A stretch of 43,565 bases of DNA from UBA5734 sp964499985 (GTDB lineage Bacteria; Bacillota; Clostridia; Saccharofermentanales; UBA5734): NCBI GenBank assembly GCA_964499985.1, contig CAZCMX010000014.1, forward strand, positions 1 through 43,565, in the 5' to 3' direction. The notes under the pieces are model-generated. The model did no database searches. It had not been told where the DNA came from and was given only the letters and a program-made list of their open reading frames with translations. The translations under genes and the position numbers were made by a program. Positions within the stretch are counted from its first letter, which is position 1. Each line of letters begins with the position of its first letter. Of this stretch, positions 1-7,585 are shown piece after piece.

Positions 1-815
1 ATCATGCCGGCGACCAGGCCATAGATGGACAGGTGGTGTTCACCATAATCTCTGGCCGAGGGCAGCAGCTCATCCAGGGAGATGAAGACCATGATGCCGG
101 AGACCAGCGCAAAAATGACTCCCATCATGGTATTGCTCATGAATGGCAAGAGAATCAGATAACCAACCAGTGCTCCGACGGGCTCGGACAGGCCGGAGAC
201 GAATGAGTAGAAAAATGCTTTCCGTTTGCTGCCGGTTGCATAGAAGATCGGAACGGATACGGCGATGCCCTCCGGTATATTGTGGATGGCGATGGCAGCC
301 GCAATCGGGATGGCGATCTTGGGCTCCTGCAGGGCGGCAATGAACGTGGCCAGACCTTCCGGGAAATTATGTATGCCGATCGCCAGGGCGGTCATCACGC
401 CCATGCGCAGCAACTTATGGTTTTTCAGGGCTTTTTCCCGCATTTCGATCTGCTTGATATGATGGCTGGCATCCGGATGCTCTGCAGACATTTCTTCGAC
501 CGAGTGCAGTTCATGAGGATTTTCCGAGGAGGGGACCAGCTTGTCGATGAACGCGATCAGGAACATGCCGCCAAAGAAAGCAATCACGGTCACCCAGGAC
601 CCGGGGCGCACGCCCAGCTCGGCCATCAGACTGCTCTTGGCCTTGAAAAAGATCTCAACCAGCGACACATAGATCATCACCCCAGCCGAGAAACCGAGGC
701 TGACAGACAGAAAGCGTGGACTGCTCTTTTTGGAGACAAAGGCAATGATGCTGCCGATTCCCGTGGACAGGCCGGCAAACAAAGTCAATCCGAATGCAAA
801 CAGGACATTTTCCAT
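1..815 (-). CDS. zupT: ZIP-family metal transporter (ZupT-like), 3' end cut by window edge
   Basis: This is an inner-membrane ZIP permease, expected to import Zn2+ and perhaps other divalent metals. The reverse strand reads MENVLFAFGLTLFAGLSTG from an ATG at 815 and stays open to base 1 (about 271 codons). That is close to the usual ZupT length, so only a few C-terminal residues should be missing. The two ZIP signature helices are present as HNFPEGLATF and HNIPEGIAVSVPI, which supply the His/Glu metal ligands of transmembrane segments 4 and 5. A His/Glu-rich loop (HELHSVEEMSAEHPDASHH) precedes them, as is common in ZIP proteins. A GGGGGG-type ribosome site lies just upstream. The gene starts 21 bases after the LUD-domain gene and is probably cotranscribed with it. 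Substrate specificity cannot be read from sequence. Confidence 0.9.
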   Translation of the reverse strand, partial: MENVLFAFGLTLFAGLSTGIGSIIAFVSKKSSPRFLSVSLGFSAGVMIYVSLVEIFFKAKSSLMAELGVRPGSWVTVIAFFGGMFLIAFIDKLVPSSENPHELHSVEEMSAEHPDASHHIKQIEMREKALKNHKLLRMGVMTALAIGIHNFPEGLATFIAALQEPKIAIPIAAAIAIHNIPEGIAVSVPIFYATGSKRKAFFYSFVSGLSEPVGALVGYLILLPFMSNTMMGVIFALVSGIMVFISLDELLPSARDYGEHHLSIYGLVAGM

Positions 816-836
816 GACAACCCCCCGTTGATCGAT

Positions 837-1439
837 TCAATAGCCCAGGACTTCATCGATGATGATGATTTCTGCCTCGGTCGAATGCATTTTACCATAA
901 TAGATCACCATCGCATTGCAGATCCGGTCGGGCGCTGAGCAATCATAGCAGCGGTCGCCCAGGATGGCACAGGGCGTGTGATAGCCCAGCCTTTTGGCAT
1001 TTCGAGGTGCGGCAATATTCCTGGCCCGCCAGATGGCCTGCTCGAGTGTTGGCTCGATCTTATTGGTGCCAAAAACGAAATACACCTTCTTGTGTCCGAA
1101 CAAGGAACCAGCGACCCGGTTGCCTGTTCCATCCAGATTGACCAGCTCACCAGTCTCGGCCACAGCATTGACAGAGGTCAGGAAAATTTCAGTGTGCAAG
1201 GCTTTTGCGGCGGTCTCGAGGAATTCACTGTCCGGACAAGAGCCAGGGTCAAAGACCTGATTGTCTATGGATAATCGAGTGGCCAGATCCATCGTTGCCA
1301 GGGTGGCCGAATCACCCAGGCCAACCGAGCAGCCGGAAATCTGACTGACCAGGTAGTCGGCTGCAGCTTGGGCCCGATCAAATGAAATGACTCGATAACC
1401 ACGTTTCTCCAAGGCTCGCCTGATTTTATCAGGGTTCAT
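837..1439 (-). CDS. LUD-domain protein (LutC/YkgG-like, DUF162)
   Basis: A 200-residue protein of the LUD fold, the family that includes lactate-utilisation protein LutC/YkgG. Typical features are the N-terminal half with LEKRGYRVISFDRAQAAADY, the glycine-rich GLGDSATLATMDL, and the C-terminal LDGTGNRVAGSLFGHKKVYF core followed by NKIEPTLEQAIWRARNIAAP. A Cys pair near the end (GDRCYDCSAPDRIC) is common in stand-alone clostridial LUD proteins. The start at 1439 is chosen because AAAGGAGG lies just upstream; an in-frame ATG at 1505 would add 22 residues with no better site. No lutA or lutB partners are adjacent, so a role in lactate oxidation is not supported here. It probably shares a transcript with the downstream zinc transporter. 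Confidence 0.8.
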   Translation of the reverse strand: MNPDKIRRALEKRGYRVISFDRAQAAADYLVSQISGCSVGLGDSATLATMDLATRLSIDNQVFDPGSCPDSEFLETAAKALHTEIFLTSVNAVAETGELVNLDGTGNRVAGSLFGHKKVYFVFGTNKIEPTLEQAIWRARNIAAPRNAKRLGYHTPCAILGDRCYDCSAPDRICNAMVIYYGKMHSTEAEIIIIDEVLGY

Positions 1440-1676
1440 CGCTGATGCCTCCTTTGCCATGGGGGATGCTTTTTCTATCTTACCCCAATTTGGCATCTCA
1501 GCCATACCACTGGGCCCTAACCTACCTTTTACATTCCTTTAATTCAGTTCTGATGATCCAGCTGGAGCATGCTTGCTAAGATGAGGGTGTTCACAAAAGA
1601 GTTACCGAAGTTGATCGCGATTCCAACCGGATCACTAGTCACTGGACAGTTAAGGAAAAATTGGAGGAACACACAA
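1440..1676. other. Divergent intergenic region between LUD gene and pstS
   Basis: These 237 bases separate the divergent LUD-zupT and pst transcription units and must hold both promoters. I see no convincing -35/-10 pair. On the plus strand a TTCACA (1590-1595) is followed by the weaker TTACCG (1602-1607) and TTGATC (1611-1616). That loosely recalls the TT(A/T/C)ACA repeats bound by PhoP in Gram-positive bacteria, but spacing and matches are too poor to call an operator. The pstS ribosome site TTGGAGG is at 1661-1667. Confidence 0.3.
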
Positions 1677-2693
1677 ATGCTTAAAAAACTTGCCACTGCT
1701 CTGCTGGCCGCGTCGATGCTTCTTTCGACTGCTGCTTGCGCTTCATCCACTGCTGCCACCACTGCTGGCGCAGCTGCCACCACCGCTGCTGAAACCACTG
1801 CCGCCGAAAAGACAGCTGAACTGAGCGGCGATGTCATCATTGACGGTTCGGGTACGGTCTACCCCCTGATGGCCGCCATCGCTGAAACCTATATGACGGA
1901 AGTCCAGCCGGAAGTCAGCGTCCAGGTCGGCCGCGCCGGGTCCAGCGCCGGATTCAAGAAATTCATCCCTGGTGAAACCGATCTTTCTGACGCCTCCCGT
2001 GCCATCAAGCAGGAAGAAATCGACCAGCTGAAGGCGAACGGCCTGAACTATGAAACCGATGTCATGGAAATCAAACTTGCCCTCGACGGCCTGACCATGG
2101 TCATTAACAAGGACAATACATGGGCGACCGAAATGACCAGGGACGAAATCGTCAAGATGTTTCTGTCTGGCAGCTACAAGGCCGATGATAAAGTGCTCTG
2201 GTCAGATATCCGGGCAGATTGGCCGGCTGAAGAGGTCAAATTCTATGGCCCCAATGAAAACCATGGGACATACGAATTCTTCTTTGAAAAAATCCTCGAC
2301 AAGGCAGAAATGGTCAAAACAGTCAATCTGCAGCAGGAATACTCCACGCTCGTCGACTTGGTCTCCAAGGACAAGAATGCCATCGCTTTCTTCGGGTTTG
2401 GTTACTACGTGAGCAATAAAGACAAGATCCAGGCGGTCAAAGTTGACTTCGGCAATGGCCCGGTCGAACCTTCTCTGGAAACCATTGGCGAAGACCTGCC
2501 CTATGCCGGCTTCACCCGCCCCGTCTTCACCTACCTGAACCTCAAGTACGCCAAGGAAAAACCGCAGGTTCTCGATTATGCCAAATATGTCGTTGCCACG
2601 GGTGCAGCTGAACTGGCCGGTGAAACAGGGTTTGCCCCGCTGCCAGCCGCCGAATATGAGGCTTATCTGGCTGAACTGAATAAGATTGGTTAA
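1677..2693 (+). CDS. pstS: Phosphate ABC transporter substrate-binding lipoprotein PstS
   Basis: This extracytoplasmic phosphate receptor delivers Pi to the PstCA channel. It is 338 residues from the ATG at 1677, which follows a strong GGAGGAAC site. The signal peptide ends in a lipobox (STAAC, Cys21), so the mature protein should be membrane-anchored. A Thr/Ala/Glu-rich linker covers roughly residues 22-47. The PBP-like domain then begins with DGSGTVYPL, and GRAGSSAGFKKF matches the phosphate-binding glycine/serine loop of the family. It is the first gene of a four-gene operon in the standard order S-C-A-B. A hairpin just after the stop (2732-2757) could make pstS mRNA more abundant than the permease message. 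Confidence 0.95.
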   Translation: MLKKLATALLAASMLLSTAACASSTAATTAGAAATTAAETTAAEKTAELSGDVIIDGSGTVYPLMAAIAETYMTEVQPEVSVQVGRAGSSAGFKKFIPGETDLSDASRAIKQEEIDQLKANGLNYETDVMEIKLALDGLTMVINKDNTWATEMTRDEIVKMFLSGSYKADDKVLWSDIRADWPAEEVKFYGPNENHGTYEFFFEKILDKAEMVKTVNLQQEYSTLVDLVSKDKNAIAFFGFGYYVSNKDKIQAVKVDFGNGPVEPSLETIGEDLPYAGFTRPVFTYLNLKYAKEKPQVLDYAKYVVATGAAELAGETGFAPLPAAEYEAYLAELNKIG

Positions 2694-2731
2694 TGAAAAA
2701 GTCGCGTCATAAGACACAATATTAGCTGATG

Positions 2732-2757
2732 GGATGGGAAGCTCTGGCTTCTCATCC
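2732..2757 (+). terminator. Hairpin between pstS and pstC (possible attenuator or mRNA stabiliser)
   Basis: The bases form an 11-bp stem (GGATGGGAAGC with GCTTCTCATCC, one G-T wobble) around a TCTG loop, 38 bases after the pstS stop. It is followed by TGTCTTTAG rather than a clean T-run. That fits partial termination or 3'-end protection of pstS mRNA better than full termination. Binding-protein genes of ABC operons often have such a hairpin to raise their expression over the permease. Confidence 0.6.
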
Positions 2758-2802
2758 TGTCTTTAGTCCCGGAAAGCCTGCTGATGAAAGAGGTCTGCCT
2801 GT

Positions 2803-3729
2803 ATGAACCACATTGAGCCTGCCTTGGGGCAACCGCCCCGCCGCACCTATCCTCACCGATCGAGAAAATACGAAAAATTCATCCCGGCTTTCTTCGTTCT
2901 CGCGGCATCGATCTCCATCATCACGACCGTTGGCATTGTTCTGACCTTGCTCAACGATGCCATGCACTTTTTCCGGGTGGTCCCCCTCAAGGATGTCTTC
3001 AGCACCGAACTCGCGCCGCTGGCCTCTGAGCCCAAATTCGGTTTTATCCCGCTGATCACCGGTACGGTCCTGACATCCTTGATCGCCATGCTGGTCGCTA
3101 CCCCGGTCGGTCTGACTGCAGCCATATATATGAGCCAGTTTGCGACAGACCGGGTCAAGCGGAGCATCAAGCCTGTGATTGAATTGCTGGCGGGCATTCC
3201 CACGATTGTTTATGGATTTTTTGCCTATTCGTTTGTAACGCCCCTCCTGACCCGCCTGATCCCCAGCCTGGAGGCCAAGAATGTCCTGTCCCCAGGCATT
3301 GTCATGGGCATCATGATCATCCCTCTGGTCACCTCGCTTTCCGAGGATGCCATGAGCTCGGTGCCCAGTGCCATCCGCGAGGCGGCCCTGGGACTGGGTT
3401 CGACCAAGCTGGAAGCCTCGATCCAAGTGGTTCTGCCTGCGGCCCTGTCCGGGGTCATCGCCTCGATTGTGCTGGGTATTTCGCGGGCGATCGGGGAAAC
3501 CATGATTGTGGCGATTGCCAGTGGCAGCTCCAAGCGCTTTACCCTCGATGTCACTCAGTCGATCCAGACTATGACGGGCTATATCGTCGAGTTCACCAGC
3601 GGCGATGCCGGTAGTGGCACGATCGGCTATTACAGTCTGTATGCCGTCGGCCTGATCCTGTTTGTGTTCACGCTGGTCCTGAACATGACTGCCAATCATA
3701 TTGCCCGCAAGTTCAGGGAGGTTTACTGA
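2803..3729 (+). CDS. pstC: Phosphate ABC transporter permease PstC
   Basis: An inner-membrane permease subunit that pairs with PstA to form the phosphate channel. It has 308 residues. A hydrophilic N-terminus precedes the first membrane helix (about residues 27-48, FFVLAASISIITTVGIVLTLL). The binding-protein-dependent transport signature follows in the second half, with the EAALGLGSTKLEASIQVVLPAA coupling loop broken here as EAALGLGSTKLEA and SIQVVLPAA. GISRAIGETMIVAIASG is typical of PstC. A GAAAGAGG ribosome site lies upstream of the ATG. The gene ends 1 base before the pstA start. Confidence 0.95.
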   Translation: MNHIEPALGQPPRRTYPHRSRKYEKFIPAFFVLAASISIITTVGIVLTLLNDAMHFFRVVPLKDVFSTELAPLASEPKFGFIPLITGTVLTSLIAMLVATPVGLTAAIYMSQFATDRVKRSIKPVIELLAGIPTIVYGFFAYSFVTPLLTRLIPSLEAKNVLSPGIVMGIMIIPLVTSLSEDAMSSVPSAIREAALGLGSTKLEASIQVVLPAALSGVIASIVLGISRAIGETMIVAIASGSSKRFTLDVTQSIQTMTGYIVEFTSGDAGSGTIGYYSLYAVGLILFVFTLVLNMTANHIARKFREVY

Positions 3730-3730
3730 T

Positions 3731-4681
3731 ATGGACAAAGATATGACCCAAAGCCAGCTCCGGTCGTCTGAGGCTGCCGTTCAAAAAATGACCACTGGCT
3801 CCTACTTTACTTCCGTTTCGGTCCAGAAACGAATCAATCGGCGCATCCTGGTCAACCAGGTGGCGCAGAAGGTCTTCTTTGTCTCGATGATTTTCGCGCT
3901 GGTAGTCCTGGGCATCCTGATTGTCCAAATCATCAAGGACAGCATCGGCTGGCTGGATTTGCAGTTTTTGACCAGCAATCTCTCGCGCTTTGCCGCAAAA
4001 GCCGGCATCAAAGGGGCCATACGCGGCACAGCGATGCTGATGCTGGTTGTGATCCCGACCTCAGTCATTATCGGGGTCGCCACTGCCGTCTATCTCGAGG
4101 AATATGCGCCCAAGGGCCGTCTGCATGCCCTGATCCAGACCAATATTGCCAATCTGGCCGGCGTGCCCTCCGTCATTTTCGGACTCTTGGGCCTGACGGT
4201 CTTTAGCCGCCTGCTCGGCCTGGGCTCGAGCATTCTCGCCGGTGGCCTGACGCTGTCCCTGCTGGTGCTGCCGACCATCGTTGTCGCCAGCCAGGAGGCA
4301 ATCCGGGCCGTACCGGGATTTTTACGGGATGCTTCGTATGGCCTGGGGGCCACACACTGGACAACCATCTGGCGCATCGTCCTGCCAACGGCCATGCCGG
4401 GGATTTTGACCGGTACCATCCTGGCGATTTCACGCGCCATCGGCGAAACCGCCCCTCTGGTCGTCCTTGGCATCCCGACCTTGATCATGAAGCTGCCCAA
4501 TAGCATCCTGGATGATTTTACGGCGCTGCCGATCCAGATCTATTACTGGACACTGGATGCAGTCCTGCAGCCTGAATATGCCAATCTGGCTGCGGCGACC
4601 ATTATCGTGCTGATGGCCTTGCTTTTTATCCTGAATTCGATCGCCATCGTGATCCGCAACAAATACTCGCATCAATACTGA
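3731..4681 (+). CDS. pstA: Phosphate ABC transporter permease PstA
   Basis: The second membrane subunit of the phosphate importer, 316 residues. The start at 3731 follows AGGGAGG and sits immediately after the pstC stop; an in-frame ATG at 3701 would overlap pstC. Membrane segments include about residues 45-70 and GTAMLMLVVIPTSVIIGVAT. The coupling loop is ASYGLGATHWTTIWRIVLPTA, and AISRAIGETAPLVVLG and the C-terminal IVLMALLFILNSIAIVIRNK are characteristic of PstA. The N-terminal hydrophilic extension of about 40 residues is longer than in E. coli PstA. Translational coupling to pstC is likely. Confidence 0.95.
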   Translation: MDKDMTQSQLRSSEAAVQKMTTGSYFTSVSVQKRINRRILVNQVAQKVFFVSMIFALVVLGILIVQIIKDSIGWLDLQFLTSNLSRFAAKAGIKGAIRGTAMLMLVVIPTSVIIGVATAVYLEEYAPKGRLHALIQTNIANLAGVPSVIFGLLGLTVFSRLLGLGSSILAGGLTLSLLVLPTIVVASQEAIRAVPGFLRDASYGLGATHWTTIWRIVLPTAMPGILTGTILAISRAIGETAPLVVLGIPTLIMKLPNSILDDFTALPIQIYYWTLDAVLQPEYANLAAATIIVLMALLFILNSIAIVIRNKYSHQY

Positions 4682-4696
4682 GGAGCCAAGACCCCG

Positions 4697-5497
4697 ATGA
4701 ACATAAAGACCCCAATGTCTGCCGCCAGCATGGATCATCCTGCCGAGCCTGCCTATGATGTCAAAGGCCTCAACCTCTGGTATGGTGAGCACCATGCCTT
4801 GAAAAATGTGGACCTGGCGATCCAGAAAAACCAGGTGACCTCGATCATCGGCCCATCCGGCTGTGGCAAATCGACTTTCATCAAGACATTGAACCGGATG
4901 GTTGAAGAGATCCCGGGCGTCCGGACCACAGGTGACATCATGTACCATGGTCGCAATATTCTTGACCGCGAGATTCCAGTCGAAGCATTGCGCGCCCGGG
5001 TTGGCATGGTATTCCAAAAGCCCAACCCGTTTCCCAAGTCCATTCTCGACAATGTCACCTTCGGCCCCCGTCTGCATGGAATCCGCGACCGGAAAAAGCT
5101 GCTGGAAATTGCGGAAAAAAGCCTGGTTGATGCGGCGCTCTGGGATGAGGTCAAAGACCGCCTGTACGAAAACGCGTATGGCCTGTCCGGTGGCCAGCAA
5201 CAGCGCCTGTGCATCGCCCGCTGCCTGGCGGTAGAACCGGATGTCCTCCTGCTCGACGAACCGACCTCCGCCCTGGACCCGATTGCCGCCTTCAAGGTCG
5301 AGGAGCTGATCAATGAGCTCAAGCAAAGCTATAGCATCATTATTGTCACCCATTCGATGCAACAGGCGGCGCGGATCTCCGACCTGACCGCTTTTTTCCT
5401 CAATGGTGAGGTGATCGAGTATAATAAGACCGAGATCATGTTCTCCCGGCCGGAGGATGAACGGACCAACAACTACATCTCAGGCCGGTTTGGCTGA
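4697..5497 (+). CDS. pstB: Phosphate ABC transporter ATP-binding protein PstB
   Basis: The cytoplasmic ATPase that powers the Pst importer, 266 residues. It has Walker A GPSGCGKST (52-60), the Q-loop in VGMVFQKPNPFP (about 107), the ABC signature LSGGQQQR (163-170), Walker B VLLLDEP (183-189) and the switch His in IIIVTHSMQQAARISD. The Asn-rich NRM and KPNPFP elements are characteristic of PstB. It begins 15 bases after pstA behind a GAGGAG site and closes the operon. No phoU or two-component genes follow, so any Pho regulator is encoded elsewhere. Confidence 0.96.
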   Translation: MNIKTPMSAASMDHPAEPAYDVKGLNLWYGEHHALKNVDLAIQKNQVTSIIGPSGCGKSTFIKTLNRMVEEIPGVRTTGDIMYHGRNILDREIPVEALRARVGMVFQKPNPFPKSILDNVTFGPRLHGIRDRKKLLEIAEKSLVDAALWDEVKDRLYENAYGLSGGQQQRLCIARCLAVEPDVLLLDEPTSALDPIAAFKVEELINELKQSYSIIIVTHSMQQAARISDLTAFFLNGEVIEYNKTEIMFSRPEDERTNNYISGRFG

Positions 5498-5532
5498 TTG
5501 ACCGACCGATCATTTTAAAGTGGAGGCAACCC

Positions 5533-5898
5533 ATGCATTTTTACCAACTGATTGTACGAGTCCGGGATCTCGAGAAATCGATCCGGTTCTATGAGGAATT
5601 TGTCGGACTGACCGTCCAGAAGCGCCTGTCGCAGGGTAACGATTGGCGGATCGCATTTCTGGCGGACCGGGAGGGGGCAACCCAGATTGAGCTGGTTGAA
5701 ATGCCAGAGGGTGTCAAGGTCGAGACCAAGGGCCTGACCATCTGCTTCCAGACTGAAGACCTTGATGGACTGCGCATCAAAGCCTTGGACTGGGCACTCA
5801 ACCCCTCCGACATCCGGTTCCCTGATCCGGAGAACCGCTATTTCTATGTCTATGATCCGGATGGCCTGTCGATCGAATTCAAGCAGAAAATGGCCTGA
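5533..5898 (+). CDS. VOC-superfamily (glyoxalase-fold) protein
   Basis: A small 121-residue single VOC domain, starting behind a GTGGAGG ribosome site. The N-terminal beta-alpha unit (FYQLIVRVRDLEKSIRFYEE) and the C-terminal NRYFYVYDPDGLSIEF are diagnostic of the glyoxalase I/bleomycin-resistance fold. The Glu in SIEF fits the last metal ligand. The first position, usually His, is Gln5 here, so the metal site may be altered or absent. No substrate can be named. It follows pstB by 35 bases and could be read through from the pst operon, although a functional link is not apparent. Confidence 0.8.
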   Translation: MHFYQLIVRVRDLEKSIRFYEEFVGLTVQKRLSQGNDWRIAFLADREGATQIELVEMPEGVKVETKGLTICFQTEDLDGLRIKALDWALNPSDIRFPDPENRYFYVYDPDGLSIEFKQKMA

Positions 5899-5950
5899 TC
5901 ATGCAGGCCAGGAGAGTCGATGCAGGTGCCTTCCCTGGGGCTACAGACAA

Positions 5951-6802
5951 TCAGTTTGCCAAGTAGGCTTTGAGTGCAGGCAGATGATGCTTCAGCCTGT
6001 GGTAGCCGGCCTGATACAATCTCTCCAATACATCCGGATCTGATTCGGTGCGCCTGATTTCGGCCATCGATTCCGGGGCGATGATGAAGGCTTTGCCTTC
6101 TGCCTCCAGTTCAAACACATGCCGCATATTGTCGTTATAGGTCTGAGTCCGGTTCTGCAAAGCCCGGGCAAACTCAGGGTACTGTTTATAGTATCTGGCT
6201 GCCAGGAGCATCAGTTTTTCTGGCTGTTTCAGGTACCCTCGTTCCCGTGTCAGGATGACAATGGTCTTGTCACACCCGGCGCGGATCGCTTCATCTACGG
6301 GCACCGGGGTGGTGATCCCGCCATCCATGTAGGGCTGGCCATCGATCTCGATGACCGGAAACAGGAGGGGCAATGCACAGCTGGCGATCAGGACCAGATC
6401 CTGGCGTCCTTGTTTGGGCACTGGCAGATATTCGGTCAGGCCAGATTTCATATTGGTCACGGTAGCCACAACCTCGCCCTTGAACTGGGAGAAGGCAGCA
6501 AAATCAAATGGGACGCAGGTCTGGGGGATGGTTTCAAAGACAAATTCCAGGTTGTAGATGCTCCTGTTTTTCGGATTGAGCAAATGGCGGATCCCCATGT
6601 AGCGGTGATCGCGCATGTAGTTTTTGGCAACCTGGATATTGCGGCCGATCTGGCCCGAGGCGTAGGATAAGGCATTGGCAATGCCGGCAGAGGTGCCAAT
6701 AACCATGTCGGCGATCATCTGCTCTTCCAAAAGCGCGTCCAGCACCCCACAGGAGAAATAGGTCCGGCTGGCGCCGCCTTCGAGGACTAGCCCCAGCTTC
6801 AT
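5951..6802 (-). CDS. Patatin-like phospholipase / esterase
   Basis: A cytoplasmic serine lipase-fold protein of 283 residues, similar to the bacterial patatin-like group that includes RssA and YjjU. It shows the glycine-rich oxyanion loop LEGGASRTYFSCGVLDALL, the nucleophile elbow GTSAG (about residues 37-41) and the catalytic Asp in MDGGITTPVP. Together these give the Ser-Asp dyad, so the enzyme should be active. Its physiological lipid substrate is unknown. It lies 16 bases downstream of the SH3-like membrane protein gene on the same strand, which suggests one operon. The ribosome site is weak, consistent with coupling to the upstream gene. Confidence 0.88.
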   Translation of the reverse strand: MKLGLVLEGGASRTYFSCGVLDALLEEQMIADMVIGTSAGIANALSYASGQIGRNIQVAKNYMRDHRYMGIRHLLNPKNRSIYNLEFVFETIPQTCVPFDFAAFSQFKGEVVATVTNMKSGLTEYLPVPKQGRQDLVLIASCALPLLFPVIEIDGQPYMDGGITTPVPVDEAIRAGCDKTIVILTRERGYLKQPEKLMLLAARYYKQYPEFARALQNRTQTYNDNMRHVFELEAEGKAFIIAPESMAEIRRTESDPDVLERLYQAGYHRLKHHLPALKAYLAN

Positions 6803-6818
6803 GGCTCAGGGCTCTGCT

Positions 6819-7412
6819 TCAGCTGGCTGGCCCAGACAAATCCTGGCCGCCGGGATCAACGACGATGTAGGCGGCTTTGCCATCCAGGACAATTTCATAC
6901 CACTGGTCACCATATGCGGTCTGCTCGCCGGTGACGATTTGCTGGATGGTGTACTGCTCGCCGCCTGTCGCTGTTTTCAGAGAGGCTTCAGAAACCCCCG
7001 GTGAAGGGCGGACATTATAGCGCTGACCTTCCCGGATCGTGAGGATCTGGAGGGGCGGGGCCGTGGTGGTTGTCGTGACCTCGATCACGGTTGTGGCGGT
7101 GGTTTCGACGGGGGCGGCCCGCTTACCGGCAATCAGGCGCTGGATGCCAAAGGCAGCCGCCACCAGAACCACCAGCAGGAGAATGGATAGGATAACCGGC
7201 CGGTTCATGGTCGGCTGGCGGTGCTGCAGGCGATATTCGCGAAATTGGCGAGGCTGCCTGACCGGATCGTCAGCAAAGTCATCGTCGAGTTCCGGTGCAT
7301 TTGGATTGGGTACATGGCGGGGCTGGATATTGAAAAAATCAACGGTGTCAGGGCTTTGCGGATCACCCTGTGCATCATGCTGGTTTGCCTGGTCCCACTC
7401 TCGATGATCCAT
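6819..7412 (-). CDS. Membrane-anchored SH3-like domain protein
   Basis: A 197-residue protein with three parts. Residues 1-69 are a polar, Asp/Pro/Gln-rich cytoplasmic segment. About residues 70-91 form a single transmembrane helix (PVILSILLLVVLVAAAFGI). A Thr-rich linker (TTATTVIEVTTTTTAPP) leads to a C-terminal bacterial SH3-like domain (LTIREGQRYNVRPSPG ... YGDQWYEIVLDGKAAYIVVD). Such domains often bind cell-wall peptides. The arrangement predicts type II topology with the SH3 domain outside. AAGGAGGGC precedes the ATG. The first gene of a pair with the patatin-like enzyme; function is otherwise unknown. Confidence 0.7.
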   Translation of the reverse strand: MDHREWDQANQHDAQGDPQSPDTVDFFNIQPRHVPNPNAPELDDDFADDPVRQPRQFREYRLQHRQPTMNRPVILSILLLVVLVAAAFGIQRLIAGKRAAPVETTATTVIEVTTTTTAPPLQILTIREGQRYNVRPSPGVSEASLKTATGGEQYTIQQIVTGEQTAYGDQWYEIVLDGKAAYIVVDPGGQDLSGPAS

Positions 7413-7458
7413 AAGCCCTCCTTGGATGCAAGTTCTATTCCATTATAATCGAACAGAC

Positions 7459-7488
7459 ATGACAAGACAGGGCTCCCTGTGCTATATT
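7459..7488 (+). promoter_or_regulatory. Candidate sigma-A promoter for the DEAD-box helicase gene
   Basis: ATGACA (7459-7464) matches the -35 consensus at five of six positions. It is 18 bases from TATATT (7483-7488), a five-of-six match to TATAAT. Transcription would start near 7495, giving a leader of about 90 bases that contains the terminator hairpin at 7522-7556. On the other strand a TATAAT (7442-7447) could serve the divergent SH3-like gene, but its -35 is weak. Confidence 0.55.
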
Positions 7489-7521
7489 AATAAAGAATTC
7501 ACAATCCATCCGCTTGAACTG

Positions 7522-7556
7522 ACCGCCTTTCCGTTCTGTGGAACAGGCGGTTTTTT
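7522..7556 (+). terminator. Intrinsic terminator inside the deaD leader (attenuator)
   Basis: ACCGCCT (7522-7528) pairs perfectly with AGGCGGT (7545-7551). An inner TTCC/GGAA extends the stem, and TTTTTT follows directly. This is a textbook intrinsic terminator, but it lies between the candidate promoter and the helicase start codon at 7586, reading toward the gene. The upstream gene is divergent, so this cannot be the end of another plus-strand transcript visible here. That makes attenuation of the helicase gene the simplest reading. Confidence 0.75.
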
Positions 7557-7585
7557 GTGCAAACAAATTGAAATCTGGAGATCCA

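Noticed and set aside
837..1439. Lactate utilisation operon (lutABC)
   Set aside because: Only a LUD-domain protein is present; there is no iron-sulfur LutA or LutB gene beside it.
2752..3738. A 328-codon minus-strand open frame
   Set aside because: It is antisense to pstC, with low-complexity Arg/Asp/Gln composition and no ribosome site worth noting.
5891..5910. Perfect 7-bp hairpin TGGCCTG/CAGGCCA over the stop of the VOC gene
   Set aside because: It has no T-run on either strand and overlaps the coding end, so it cannot be called a terminator.
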